Assembly (NCBI RefSeq): GCF_000427405.1
Contig: NZ_KE386491.1
Span: 1,595,001-1,659,000, forward strand
Origin: Flectobacillus major DSM 103
Lineage (GTDB): Bacteria; Bacteroidota; Bacteroidia; Cytophagales; Spirosomataceae
Direction: 5' to 3'
DNA: 64,000 nt
Of this stretch, positions 18,690-27,707 are shown piece after piece. The stretch's first letter is position 1. Each line of letters opens with the position of its first letter. The notes under the pieces are model-generated. The model did not search any database. It was not told where the DNA came from and was given only the letters and a program-made list of their open reading frames with translations. The position numbers and the translations under genes are program-made.

Positions 18690-18721
18690 TTGAACATTTG
18701 TAGTAATATTATTTAAGTTTG
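18690..18721 (+). promoter_or_regulatory. Candidate Bacteroidota sigma-A promoter for the AraC-type gene
   Basis: TTG at 18690-18692, then a 21-bp spacer, then TAAGTTTG at 18714-18721, matching the Bacteroidota -33 TTG / -7 TAnnTTTG pattern. It lies about 60 bp before the ATG at 18784. Confidence 0.5.
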
Positions 18722-18783
18722 CCATTGCAAGCAAAAGCTCATGAATGCTTGTAATACCTTGCTTTTAAACTTTGTTTAAAAAT

Positions 18784-19974
18784 ATGAACACGCCCTTTGA
18801 AAACATTTTATTTATTGTTGGTCTGGTCACATCTTTATTAACGGCTATTGTTGGGTTTTGGATTATCGTTCAATTTAAGCACCCTGGAAAGAATCTACTA
18901 GGTGCTATATTTCTGATTTGGTCTTTTAACTGTTTAGCCAATACCTTACTTTTTGGACCCATTCCAGCGTATTATCAGGCCTTATTTTTTAGGAATGCCA
19001 TGCCGATTTACTTTTTTTTACCATCCTTTACTTACTTTTATGTAAAAAAAATAAATCAACCATCTTTCCTAGTCCGACCGATCGATTATGTCCATTTTGT
19101 GCCAGTAGCCATAATATTTATTGACTTACTGCCATATTATATTTTACCTTTCGACCAAAAGGTGCAGTATATGGAAGGCATTAAGCATAATGTAAAATTG
19201 CTGTTTACGGGTAGTGAGGGCCTTATTCGCAACGATGTTCGTGATATGATGCTGGGTTTTACCTTTTTATTTTATGTCACTAAAATCTGGAAAATTATTG
19301 CAGAAAAGTATCGCCAGCAGCCCAGTACTTCTTTTTCATTGATAAAATGGAGTATTTTTTTGGCTATTATGCTTACAGTATTATTTATACTGAAGCTGTC
19401 TTTTTTTAGTGTATTGGTGTCAGATATTGGGGTGTCAGAATTGCGGGTAATGTTTTCTCAAATTGTAGTGATTTATATTTCACTCTTTTCTACTATTTGT
19501 TTCTATGTTTGGTATAATTACCGAGAATTGAATACCGTTTGGGGAAGTAACGAAGAAGTATATCTGATTGATGAAGCAGATTCTATTAATTCTGTCGAGC
19601 CAATTGAGCTAGACCCCGAGGTGGTGAATCAGTTTGATAAATACGTTAATGCCGAAAAACCTTATTTGAAGGTAAAATATTCTCTTAATGATTTGGCTCA
19701 TGAAACCAACTTGCCAACCTACCAAATTTCACATATTATTAAGGGGCAATATGGTGTTAATTTTAATGATTATATCAATTCTTTGAGAGTCGAGGAGGTG
19801 AAAAAACGCCTAGAAGACGACGAATACCAAAATTATAGTATAGAAGGTATTTCGAAAGACTGTGGTTTTAATGCCAAAAGTACCTTTTTTACGGTTTTTA
19901 AGAAACATACTGGCGTAACGCCTATGGAATACCAAAAAAATGCCAGACAGAATACCAAAAAAACACTGGCTTAA
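18784..19974 (+). CDS. Membrane-anchored AraC-family transcriptional regulator
   Basis: 396 residues from ATG 18784; a TTG four codons upstream is the alternative. The first about 245 residues form seven to eight hydrophobic helices (for example FENILFIVGLVTSLLTAIVG and FSQIVVIYISLFSTICFYVW). A C-terminal AraC double helix-turn-helix follows (about 290-385) with YINSLRVEEVKKRL and the signature SIEGISKDCGFNAKSTFFTVFKKHTGVTPMEY. This 7TM-AraC layout is common in Bacteroidota and is thought to sense a signal in or across the inner membrane. The only close downstream gene is the DUF2891 gene 25 bp away, a possible partner. The ligand is unknown. Confidence 0.85.
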   Translation: MNTPFENILFIVGLVTSLLTAIVGFWIIVQFKHPGKNLLGAIFLIWSFNCLANTLLFGPIPAYYQALFFRNAMPIYFFLPSFTYFYVKKINQPSFLVRPIDYVHFVPVAIIFIDLLPYYILPFDQKVQYMEGIKHNVKLLFTGSEGLIRNDVRDMMLGFTFLFYVTKIWKIIAEKYRQQPSTSFSLIKWSIFLAIMLTVLFILKLSFFSVLVSDIGVSELRVMFSQIVVIYISLFSTICFYVWYNYRELNTVWGSNEEVYLIDEADSINSVEPIELDPEVVNQFDKYVNAEKPYLKVKYSLNDLAHETNLPTYQISHIIKGQYGVNFNDYINSLRVEEVKKRLEDDEYQNYSIEGISKDCGFNAKSTFFTVFKKHTGVTPMEYQKNARQNTKKTLA

Positions 19975-19999
19975 TTACTTCTATCAACCCACTGTTATA

Positions 20000-21103
20000 A
20001 TGAAAAAAATTGTATTAGGTGTATTTGCCATGTTATGTTTTGAGACGATGGCTCAAAATACGTATTTAAAAACTTCGTCCAATGCCGAAAGTATTAGCCT
20101 TACCCCAGAAGGAGCTGCTTTTTTAGCTAAAATGCCTTTGCATTGTATCAATAATGAATACCCCAACAAACCTAATCATACCTTAGAAAAACCTGAAGAG
20201 GTAGTATTGTCTCCCAAACAATTACATCCTTCTTTTTATGGTTGTTTAGACTGGCATTCGTCGGTACATGGCCATTGGATGTTGGTGCGTTTGTTGAAAT
20301 TATATCCCAATATGCCCGATACCGAGCAAATCAAGAAAGTATTAGACGAAAGTTTTAAGTCGGAAAATCTACAGGCTGAGGCTGATTATTTTACAAATTA
20401 CAAACTAGCAAAGGGTTTTGAACGAACTTATGGCTGGGCTTGGCTACTCAAACTCGACGAAGAGCTACAAACATGGGATAACCCTTTGGCCAAACGTTGG
20501 CATGCCCAACTACAACCTCTTACAAAGGTAATTGTACAACGTTGGAAGGACTATTTACCCAAGCAAACCTATCCAAATAGAACAGGGGTACATCCTAATA
20601 CAGCATTTGGGATGGTTTTTGCACTTGACTGGGCAAGAGCTACAGGCAATAAAGAGTTTGAGGCTTTGTTGGTTCAAAGAAGCAAAGATTATTATCTCAA
20701 AAATACCAATACCCCAGCCAATTTAGAACCAGATGGTACAGATTTTTTATCTCCAAGTTTAGAAATAGCCGACCTTATGCGTCGAATCTTGCCTAAGGCC
20801 ACATTTGTACAATGGTTTAATCAATTTATTACACCCGAAGGCTTAAAAAATCTGATGCAACCGCCATTTGTGAGCGATAGAAATGACTATTCTATTGTAC
20901 ATCTTGATGGGCTTTCACTAAGTCGTGCATGGTGTATGAAAGGTATTGCTAAGGAGTTTCCTAATACCGACCCACGAAAAAAGATGTTACAAAAGCAAGC
21001 TGTTTCGCTTTTGAATAAAACTTTGCCGCAGATTGCCAGTGGTAATTATGGGGGCGAACATTGGTTGGCATCTTTTGCTGTATATGCGTTAAGCGTAGAT
21101 TAG
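20000..21103 (+). CDS. DUF2891 family exported protein
   Basis: 367 residues starting at the ATG that gives signal peptide MKKIVLGVFAMLCFETMAQ; a longer frame from 19940 overlaps the AraC gene and is unlikely. The sequence contains the family's hallmark HPSFYGCLDWHSSVHGHW near residue 75, followed by an alpha-helical, probably alpha/alpha-barrel body with repeated LxxR/W motifs and GYHW-like helices (GEHWLASFAVYAL at the end). DUF2891 proteins have no proven activity; the fold suggests a glycan-active or hydrolase-like enzyme. It follows the AraC-type regulator by 25 bp and is probably co-transcribed. A terminator hairpin follows. Confidence 0.78.
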   Translation: MKKIVLGVFAMLCFETMAQNTYLKTSSNAESISLTPEGAAFLAKMPLHCINNEYPNKPNHTLEKPEEVVLSPKQLHPSFYGCLDWHSSVHGHWMLVRLLKLYPNMPDTEQIKKVLDESFKSENLQAEADYFTNYKLAKGFERTYGWAWLLKLDEELQTWDNPLAKRWHAQLQPLTKVIVQRWKDYLPKQTYPNRTGVHPNTAFGMVFALDWARATGNKEFEALLVQRSKDYYLKNTNTPANLEPDGTDFLSPSLEIADLMRRILPKATFVQWFNQFITPEGLKNLMQPPFVSDRNDYSIVHLDGLSLSRAWCMKGIAKEFPNTDPRKKMLQKQAVSLLNKTLPQIASGNYGGEHWLASFAVYALSVD

Positions 21104-21128
21104 TACAATACCCAAAGCTATATTGTGA

Positions 21129-21168
21129 GTCATTTGAGTACGATAGCTCGTATTCAAGTGACTTTTTT
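21129..21168 (+). terminator. Rho-independent terminator after the DUF2891 gene
   Basis: Stem GTCATTTGAGTACGA / TCGTATTCAAGTGAC (13 of 15 pairs) with a TAGC loop, followed by TTTTTTATTT. It starts 25 bp after the stop codon. The rest of the gap to 21468 shows no gene. Confidence 0.75.
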
Positions 21169-21468
21169 ATTTGGAGGTTGTTACTTTTTCTATTGACCAG
21201 CTAATCCCCAAAACAGCAATTGTATCAGTTCTAATTATTTCGACTCCAGTATTCTTGTTTTGATAAGGCAGTACAGTTAAACATTTAACAGGACTTATAT
21301 TTGTCAAAGTACGTGATGATTATATGATTGGCTGTTTTTACGATTATAGAATAGATTCTTAAATGATTTTATCAATAAAGATCGGTAAAAAATAAGGCGG
21401 TCTGTCTTATACTTATATCATATTGAGTCATCTAAAAACTAGAAAGTTTAAATAATCCTATTGTAAAT

Positions 21469-22617
21469 ATGTTTTTAAGAACCAAGCAGCGAGTATTTTA
21501 TTCAAATCGTCATAAGATTGTCAATTGGTTACGTCTTGGTAGTCAATGTTGTATTGTTTTTTTAATGCTATTTTCTTCAATAGTATACGCCCAAAGCGAC
21601 ACCACAATTACCATAAAAGTACTAGGTGGATTGCAGTATAATTTGCCAAGATTTGCTGTAAAGCCCAATACTCGTGTCACGATTGTTTTAGATAATCACG
21701 ATGATATGGCTCATAATATGGTCATAACCAAGCCCAATGCTCGCTTAAAAGTAGTAGATGAAGCCCTGAAATTAGCAGAAAAAGGGGCAAAAATGAACTA
21801 CGTACCTAATTCACCATTAGTAATTGCTAGTACCAAAATTGTAGAACCTGGACAGCTCGAAAGCTTTACATTTCTGGTAGAAAAGGCTGGCATTTATCCT
21901 TATGTTTGTACCTATCCGGGACATGGCTTTGTTATGTATGGGGCTATGTATGTTGGGCAGCCAAGTTGGCCACCTTTAGAAAAAGACCTTAATATTCCTG
22001 AAGGACAACGACAAGGGACTTCATCACAGCATCATCATACTGGGCATGCCATGGGTACGCCATCGCCACATCCTTATCCTCTGGAATACCCTGCCCTTTA
22101 CCGAACTTTTATGCCCGAAGCAAGCCCTGCGGCTATTGTAGTGGCACTTACAGCCACCGAATCGTATTGTTTTGATGCTGGCAAATGCTATTTGCGTTAT
22201 GCTTGGACAGGAGGTTTTGTCGATAATGCAGAACAATGGAAAGGCAATGGAAGTAAACTTTCTAAAATTGTAGGGGATGTGTACTGGAAACAAACCGATG
22301 GCTTTCCTTTTAGAATAGGAACGGCTCAAAAAGTACCAGCAGTAGATTTTAAGGGGTATCGCCTCAAAAAGCGTTTACCGAGCTTTCAATATAGTATCGA
22401 CCAAATCAATGTAACCGAAACCTTACATTGGAGCGAAAGTAGCTTACAACTGAAAAGGCAGTTTGTTTTTAGTCCTCATCAGCACGATTTATATTTGTTA
22501 TTACCTACACAAAAAGGTATTCGCTATAAGGTTGCAGTAGGCAAAATAACAAATAATGTATGGAAAATTCCTGCAAAACAGAATGCTGCTCAATTGGTTA
22601 TACAACGAGAAAACTAA
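21469..22617 (+). CDS. Blue-copper (azurin/auracyanin-like) protein with a C-terminal accessory domain
   Basis: This 382-residue exported protein has a long N-region and a hydrophobic signal ending IVYAQS. The cupredoxin domain spans about 45-165, and all four type-1 copper ligands are visible: His82 in DMAHNM, then Cys147, His152 and Met156 in YVCTYPGHGFVMYG. A His-rich linker (HHHTGHAMGTPSPHPYP) leads to an about 170-residue domain of unknown function (about 210-380). The cupredoxin should carry electrons in the periplasm. The gene ends 10 bp before a sorbosone-dehydrogenase-like propeller gene, suggesting the pair forms a dehydrogenase plus its electron acceptor. That partnership is inference. 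Confidence 0.8.
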   Translation: MFLRTKQRVFYSNRHKIVNWLRLGSQCCIVFLMLFSSIVYAQSDTTITIKVLGGLQYNLPRFAVKPNTRVTIVLDNHDDMAHNMVITKPNARLKVVDEALKLAEKGAKMNYVPNSPLVIASTKIVEPGQLESFTFLVEKAGIYPYVCTYPGHGFVMYGAMYVGQPSWPPLEKDLNIPEGQRQGTSSQHHHTGHAMGTPSPHPYPLEYPALYRTFMPEASPAAIVVALTATESYCFDAGKCYLRYAWTGGFVDNAEQWKGNGSKLSKIVGDVYWKQTDGFPFRIGTAQKVPAVDFKGYRLKKRLPSFQYSIDQINVTETLHWSESSLQLKRQFVFSPHQHDLYLLLPTQKGIRYKVAVGKITNNVWKIPAKQNAAQLVIQREN

Positions 22618-22627
22618 TCCCAAAAAG

Positions 22628-24109
22628 ATGAAAAGGTTATTACTTTCTTATATATTATTATTGAATTTTTGTGGTTATCGGGCTCAGGCTTTTATCCAAA
22701 AAGACTCTGCAGCGATGTATTATGATGTCGAAAATATAGAGCTTCCCGAAGGACTAGTTGCCGAAACTGGAGCTATTGGTTTTTTACCTGATGGTCGCTT
22801 TGTAGCTTGTTTTCACCGAGGCGAAATCATGATTTATCATCCCAAAACCAAAGTATGGAAGCGTTTTGCCGAAGGCTTGCACGACCCACTGGGTGTTTTG
22901 GTAGTAAGCAACAACGAACTATTGGTGATGCAAAGACCCGAGCTAACTCGTGTAAAAGATACTGATGGCGATGGTGAGGCCGACTTATATCAAAAAGTAA
23001 CCGATGATTTTGGCCTTTCGGGCAATTATCATGAATTTGCTTTTGGCCCTGTGGCCGACAAACAAGGAAATTTATATATCGCACTGAATTTGGCTTCTAA
23101 TGGAGCAGGTATTCGTAACGAAATTCGAGGTACTTACGATTCTTTATCACGGCCAGGGCGTATGTACGCTTGTGTGCCATATCGTGGCTGGATTATGCGA
23201 TTAGACAAAAAAGGTAAGCTACATCCTTATGCTGTGGGTTTTCGGTCGCCCAATGGCCTAGGTTTTGACCAGCAAGGCCATTTATTGGTTTCTGACAACC
23301 AAGGGGATTGGCTTGGTACTAGCAAGTTGTATCATGTAGAGGAAGGTAAATTTTATGGACACCCTGCGGGGCTTATTTGGAAAAAAGATTTTCCGAGGGT
23401 AGTGCCAATCAAATTGCCTGTCGCAGAACTAGATAGTATGCGAACTAAAGAAATTATGCAGTTTCCACATGGCTATTTTGCCAATTCGCCAACTCAACCA
23501 TTGTTGGATAATACAGGTGGAAAGTTTGGAATGTTCAATGGCCAAATGCTAATTGGTGACATGGACCATAAATACATTATTCGACTTATGATGGAAGAAG
23601 TCGGCGGAGCATTGCAAGGGGCGTGTATACCTTTAGCAGTGGGTTCAAAATTACGAATAGGCAACAACCGCCTTGCTTTTGCACCAGATGGAAGCCTTTG
23701 GGTAGGACAAAATGACCACGGATGGGTAGGGGCAAGGGGTATTCAACGAATTACTTGGAAAGGCAAACAGCATTTGGATATTATGGCAATGAATTTGACC
23801 AAAACAGGGTTTGACCTAACTTTTTCAATGCCAATCAATAAACAAATGGCCGAAGACCTTAAAAATTATGTATTTAGAAGATACTATTATGAGTATCACC
23901 AAGCTTACGGTTCTAAGCAATTTGGTATAAAAGATATACCCGTGACCAACATTCGGGTTTCGGAAGATGGCAAAAAAGTATCACTAGAATTAGCGGAATT
24001 AAAAGCAGGATACGTATATGAATTGAGGTTAGGGGATATTGCCAATCAGCAAGGTGATAAGTCTTTGATTAATAAGCTGGTATGTTATACATTGAATCAT
24101 TTGAAATAA
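22628..24109 (+). CDS. Exported beta-propeller, L-sorbosone/glucose dehydrogenase-like
   Basis: 493 residues from the ATG giving signal peptide MKRLLLSYILLLNFCGYRAQA; an earlier in-frame start would overlap the copper-protein gene. The body is a six-bladed propeller of the PQQ-glucose/sorbosone dehydrogenase (NHL-like) type: blades read LPDGRFVACFHRG, RVKDTDGDGEADLYQ, VGFRSPNGLGFDQQGHLLVSDN and RLAFAPDGSLWVGQND. The DTDGDGEAD loop could bind Ca2+. A C-terminal Ig-like strand segment (about 400-490) follows. It is probably co-transcribed with the cupredoxin gene 10 bp upstream. Many such proteins in Bacteroidota are uncharacterised, so the dehydrogenase activity is only suggested by the fold. 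Confidence 0.75.
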   Translation: MKRLLLSYILLLNFCGYRAQAFIQKDSAAMYYDVENIELPEGLVAETGAIGFLPDGRFVACFHRGEIMIYHPKTKVWKRFAEGLHDPLGVLVVSNNELLVMQRPELTRVKDTDGDGEADLYQKVTDDFGLSGNYHEFAFGPVADKQGNLYIALNLASNGAGIRNEIRGTYDSLSRPGRMYACVPYRGWIMRLDKKGKLHPYAVGFRSPNGLGFDQQGHLLVSDNQGDWLGTSKLYHVEEGKFYGHPAGLIWKKDFPRVVPIKLPVAELDSMRTKEIMQFPHGYFANSPTQPLLDNTGGKFGMFNGQMLIGDMDHKYIIRLMMEEVGGALQGACIPLAVGSKLRIGNNRLAFAPDGSLWVGQNDHGWVGARGIQRITWKGKQHLDIMAMNLTKTGFDLTFSMPINKQMAEDLKNYVFRRYYYEYHQAYGSKQFGIKDIPVTNIRVSEDGKKVSLELAELKAGYVYELRLGDIANQQGDKSLINKLVCYTLNHLK

Positions 24110-24141
24110 TTCTGGGAAGTGTAAAAATAGTATAAAAAAAA

Positions 24142-24315
24142 GATGAGTCATCCCTAAATGAGTGATTATTTTTTAGGTATACCTTCCAGCAATAGAGCCG
24201 TAAAATTTTGTATCTAAAAATAATATCAAAAAAGCGGTCGAAAAACGTTTTTCGACCGCTTTTTTGATACACAGTTGGAGAATAACCCTAGTTCTAAAAT
24301 TCGGGATGACTCACG
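24142..24315. repeat. Palindromic intergenic repeat, copy A (full length)
   Basis: An about 170-bp element between two convergent genes. It has end sequences GAGTCATCCC (24145-24154) and GGGATGACTC (24303-24312), perfect 10-bp inverted repeats. At 24225-24268 it carries a perfect 44-bp palindrome centred on AAAAACGTTTTT with an AAAAAAGCGGTCG arm. The internal word GCAATAGAGCC (24189-24199) reappears inverted in copy C. No ORF is present. It looks like a non-autonomous mobile repeat (MITE-like) doubling as a bidirectional terminator for the genes ending at 24109 and 24329. Confidence 0.8.
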
Positions 24316-24328
24316 TTTGTTTTTATAA

Positions 24329-26749
24329 CTACCAGAGTTTTAACGTAATATTTTCTCCAGTAACTTCCACTATATCCATGTCTCCTTGATGGATAGGCAC
24401 AACCAATGTATTGTTGACTTCCCAGTGTTGAAATTTGCCAACAGGAAACGCAATACGAATCTTCCAATCGGCTTTTATTTGTGATAGTTTCAATGTGGTA
24501 GCTTGTGTTGTTTTGACAAAATCTATACTAATCTCATTATCACCAATTGGTACATGGTTTAATTGTGCTGTATTCCATTCGTCGGGCATTTGGGGTTTGA
24601 TAAATAGTTGTTGCTGTGCAGCATTTGGACGAATTCCAAAAAACTGTTTTACAATAGGCGTTGCATAACTATACAAATTCCACGCCTGTGTAACCATCCC
24701 GTAGTCGGGTGAAACCTCGTAAATAGAGCCAGGAAGGGCATAACTAAAGGTTTTGGTCATGCGTTTAAGGTAATTCAAGGCTTCATTGGCATTCCCATAA
24801 TTGTTTTCGCCGATTGCAGCAACTCCAGTAGGAAGCGTCATAACGGCCCCTGTATAAGTAAATATTTTTCGATTAGGAGCAAAAGAACTTTCATCTTTTC
24901 CTGCCGACTCGTCACGGTCGATACCTGTTACAAATACCCCAAATGGATTGGTGAATTTATGGGCCGTACGAAGAGCAATTTGGGCTTTTTCGGGGTCAGC
25001 AACGCCTGTTTCCATGGGGGTATTCACTACCCAATTATGGTGTAAAACAAAACCTTGCTTGGTATTTTCGGGCAACGCCATTACCTTATTTTTGGTAGCT
25101 TTTAGTTCTTCTACTGCCCAAGGTTTTTGTAAAGTATCTGCCCGAATGATAGCATCGTCGATTAAATGTAAGGCTTGTGTTTTTGTACCAATAAAATCAG
25201 CAAAAGATTGGCTTTCGGCAACCCAAAAATCGGTATTGATTTTTTGTTTTAGTTTTTCTGCATACGATTTGTAGGTATTGGCTAGTGCTGTATTGCCCAA
25301 TACTTGTGCCATTAAACTAGCATCGGCAAAGGCTTTTTGCGAGTACACTGCCACGTCAATCATTTCGCTATTCATACCATGAATTTCCATCATGCCAAAG
25401 CCATCGGGCAATAGATTTTTATCTTTGTCATTTTCGTCTAGAAGCCATTGAAGCCCTTTTTGAATACTAGGAAAGTATTTTTGTAGAAAAGCTTTGTCGC
25501 CTGTCCATTGATATACTTCCCATATCATACTGACAAATTGAGGTGTTTCGTTAACATTTCCAGCATTAAATACCGCTCCATTGCTCGACACCTCATGTAC
25601 AATTCTGCCATTGCCATTTTCTTTTTCCGATATTTTATGGATTAATGCTATTGCATCGTATACCAGTGGCTTATTGCCAGTGGCAACCAAGCCCTGTAGT
25701 GTATATTCGCTGTCGACACCAAACCACCAAGGGTAGTCGGGCAAACCAGCACATAAACCACGACCAGTTTCAGGAACGTTTCTTACCAGCCAATCGGTAT
25801 TGTATTTTACCCAGCGAAAGGCTTGTTCTAATGATTTGTCAGGGATATTTAAGGAAGTAGTTTGTGCAATTTGCTCGTATCGTGCTTTTTTATTCGACAA
25901 ATAGGCAAAGCTATTTTGTTGGACATCTCGAAAAGTACCTTGTACCTGTTCTTTCGACTGGTACGAGCCAGCAATTGTAAACGGCAAACTCATGCTGCTA
26001 TGGGCTGGTATAGTAATTTGATAAACCAACGACGCTCGACAACCTTTGCCCAAGGACTGAAATTGACAAGTGGCATTATTTTGGTGGTGTTGGCTAGGGC
26101 TTTGAGCTGACCCAAACATCACAAACCAGTTGTTCAGGCTATCTTTGGCTATCCACGATTTGTGAGGGTTGTCCCAAGTGGCTATATCGGCACCATCGAT
26201 CATATTGGTGCGTTCGCCAAGCCAAACAGGGCGTAAGTCGGAATGCCCCGTAAATTCAAATTGCACGGTTTGAGGACTAGCTAACTGATTGGTAAAAGTG
26301 TATTCGACTACCAGAGCCTCTTTGTTGTCGGGGACAAACTGAAACCGCTCGATGGTTAGCCCTTCCGAAATGTTTTGGTAAAGATGCTTATTGGCGAATG
26401 GGTAATTGGTAAATCCTTGTGCTTCTGAAAGACAAATAGATTTTTGATTCACAACAATATTAGCCGTAAAACCATCCATAAGCTTGATGGGGTGGTCCCA
26501 AATACCGCCCATTTCGCCTGTAACATGCCAGCCCAAATCGGGAAATTGCCCGTTTTGGTGACCAACCATATAAAGCCTATCGCCTGCCGTTACAAAGGGC
26601 GAGTTTAGATATTTGGCTTTTCCTTCAATCTTTTCGGAATTGTGCGTTAGCTGTTGAAAGGATGGCTGAACAGTCGTTTTGTGGGTACAATTGCTCAAAA
26701 GAATACAAGCACTACTTGTAGCAAGGAGTTTTTGAAGAGTTGCTTTCAT
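24329..26749 (-). CDS. Lipoprotein six-hairpin glycoside hydrolase, amylo-1,6-glucosidase-like
   Basis: 806 residues with a lipoprotein signal ending LLSNC (Cys21), so probably anchored in the outer membrane. The N-terminal about 280 residues are a beta-sandwich domain (IWDHPIKLMDGF...). From about 300 to 720 an (alpha/alpha)6 barrel appears, with YPWWFGVDSEYTLQGLVATG and LLPDGFGMMEIHGMN as in the glycogen-debranching/GH63/GH15-like clan, and a short beta domain closes the chain (LFIKPQMPDEW...). The acidic residues Asp in WWFGVDSEY and Glu in MMEIHG are good catalytic candidates. The exact GH family and sugar cannot be fixed by eye. It stands alone, convergent with the propeller gene. Confidence 0.72.
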   Translation of the reverse strand: MKATLQKLLATSSACILLSNCTHKTTVQPSFQQLTHNSEKIEGKAKYLNSPFVTAGDRLYMVGHQNGQFPDLGWHVTGEMGGIWDHPIKLMDGFTANIVVNQKSICLSEAQGFTNYPFANKHLYQNISEGLTIERFQFVPDNKEALVVEYTFTNQLASPQTVQFEFTGHSDLRPVWLGERTNMIDGADIATWDNPHKSWIAKDSLNNWFVMFGSAQSPSQHHQNNATCQFQSLGKGCRASLVYQITIPAHSSMSLPFTIAGSYQSKEQVQGTFRDVQQNSFAYLSNKKARYEQIAQTTSLNIPDKSLEQAFRWVKYNTDWLVRNVPETGRGLCAGLPDYPWWFGVDSEYTLQGLVATGNKPLVYDAIALIHKISEKENGNGRIVHEVSSNGAVFNAGNVNETPQFVSMIWEVYQWTGDKAFLQKYFPSIQKGLQWLLDENDKDKNLLPDGFGMMEIHGMNSEMIDVAVYSQKAFADASLMAQVLGNTALANTYKSYAEKLKQKINTDFWVAESQSFADFIGTKTQALHLIDDAIIRADTLQKPWAVEELKATKNKVMALPENTKQGFVLHHNWVVNTPMETGVADPEKAQIALRTAHKFTNPFGVFVTGIDRDESAGKDESSFAPNRKIFTYTGAVMTLPTGVAAIGENNYGNANEALNYLKRMTKTFSYALPGSIYEVSPDYGMVTQAWNLYSYATPIVKQFFGIRPNAAQQQLFIKPQMPDEWNTAQLNHVPIGDNEISIDFVKTTQATTLKLSQIKADWKIRIAFPVGKFQHWEVNNTLVVPIHQGDMDIVEVTGENITLKLW

Positions 26750-26777
26750 GTATTAAATAGTTTACAAAAATGGTGAA

Positions 26778-26785
26778 CAAATGTA
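26778..26785 (-). promoter_or_regulatory. Candidate -7 box for the glycosidase gene
   Basis: On the minus strand TACATTTG matches the Bacteroidota -7 box TAnnTTTG, about 28 bp before the ATG at 26749. I see no matching TTG at the -33 distance, so this is a half site. Confidence 0.3.
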
Positions 26786-26933
26786 GGCAAAAGAAATGGA
26801 AGTTTTGATAGGGTTAAGTAGGGATTATATAGCAATATACCTATAGGTTAGTAAGAAATTGGGGAGTATTTTGATAAAAAAAGGAGGATACTGGTAAATA
26901 TTTGAGGAAAATAATAGAGAAAATCATGGCTAA

Positions 26934-26971
26934 TATCCTCTTAGTAAACCAACTCGCCGACTAAGAGGATA
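26934..26971 (-). terminator. Hairpin downstream of coaD
   Basis: Perfect inverted repeat TATCCTCTTAGT / ACTAAGAGGATA with a 14-nt loop, 27 bp past the coaD stop codon. It has no clear T-run on the minus strand, so it may be a processing or weak termination site. Confidence 0.45.
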
Positions 26972-26998
26972 GAAAATATAGAAGCCCTTATCTGCTTA

Positions 26999-27454
26999 TT
27001 AATCAAGTTGATAAGGCAAGAATTCATCAACATTGGTACCATAGCGATGCAAATCTCGGATAATCGTTGAGCTAATAGGAGCTAAGTGTGGCGAAGTAAT
27101 CAAAAAAACGGTTTCCAAACCTTTTACCAAATGCCTATTTACTTGCGAGATAGAGTTTTCGTATTCAAAATCTGTTGTATTTCTTAAACCCCTCAACAAG
27201 AAATTTGCATTCATTTCCTGTGCCACATTGGCTGTTAGGTCGTTATAGGCTACCACCCTAACGGGCATTCCCTCAAAAGTTTGTTCTATCCATTGAGTCA
27301 TTTTTTCGATAGTAAAATACCTATTTTTATTGGAATTATGTCCTATCCCGATGATAATTTCATCAAATAACGACAAAGCTCGCAATACAATGTCTTCATG
27401 TCCTTTGGTAAATGGGTCAAAAGAACCTGGGAAAAAGGCAATTTTTTTATCCAC
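26999..27454 (-). CDS. coaD: Phosphopantetheine adenylyltransferase
   Basis: 151 residues, the usual length for CoaD, which transfers AMP from ATP to 4'-phosphopantetheine to make dephospho-CoA in coenzyme A synthesis. The nucleotidyltransferase signature is intact: FFPGSFDPFTKGHEDIV at the N-terminus with the T/HxGH motif (TKGH), RGLRNTTDFEYE in the middle, and ISSTIIRDL (the ISSTxxR motif) near the C-terminus. It lies downstream of the DUF3822 gene on the same strand, a neighbour pair often seen in Bacteroidota. Confidence 0.97.
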   Translation of the reverse strand: MDKKIAFFPGSFDPFTKGHEDIVLRALSLFDEIIIGIGHNSNKNRYFTIEKMTQWIEQTFEGMPVRVVAYNDLTANVAQEMNANFLLRGLRNTTDFEYENSISQVNRHLVKGLETVFLITSPHLAPISSTIIRDLHRYGTNVDEFLPYQLD

Positions 27455-27707
27455 GGTTAAGTTATTTTGAGGGTTTGGTATAAGTGAGTGAGAATATTAG
27501 TGGTTAAGTGGCTAATGTTTTGATAATCAGTTGAGTATTTGTTTTTGAGGTAAAAAATATAAGAAATAAGGCAGATTATCGAATTTTTAATTATTAGCTT
27601 CAAGCTTTTCTTACTTGGCCAATTACTAGCAAATTAAAAAAGGAGGGTTCAAAATACCTGTCAAAACCAATCCTAAAGCGTTTATTATCTAAAGCTTATT
27701 ATTATAG

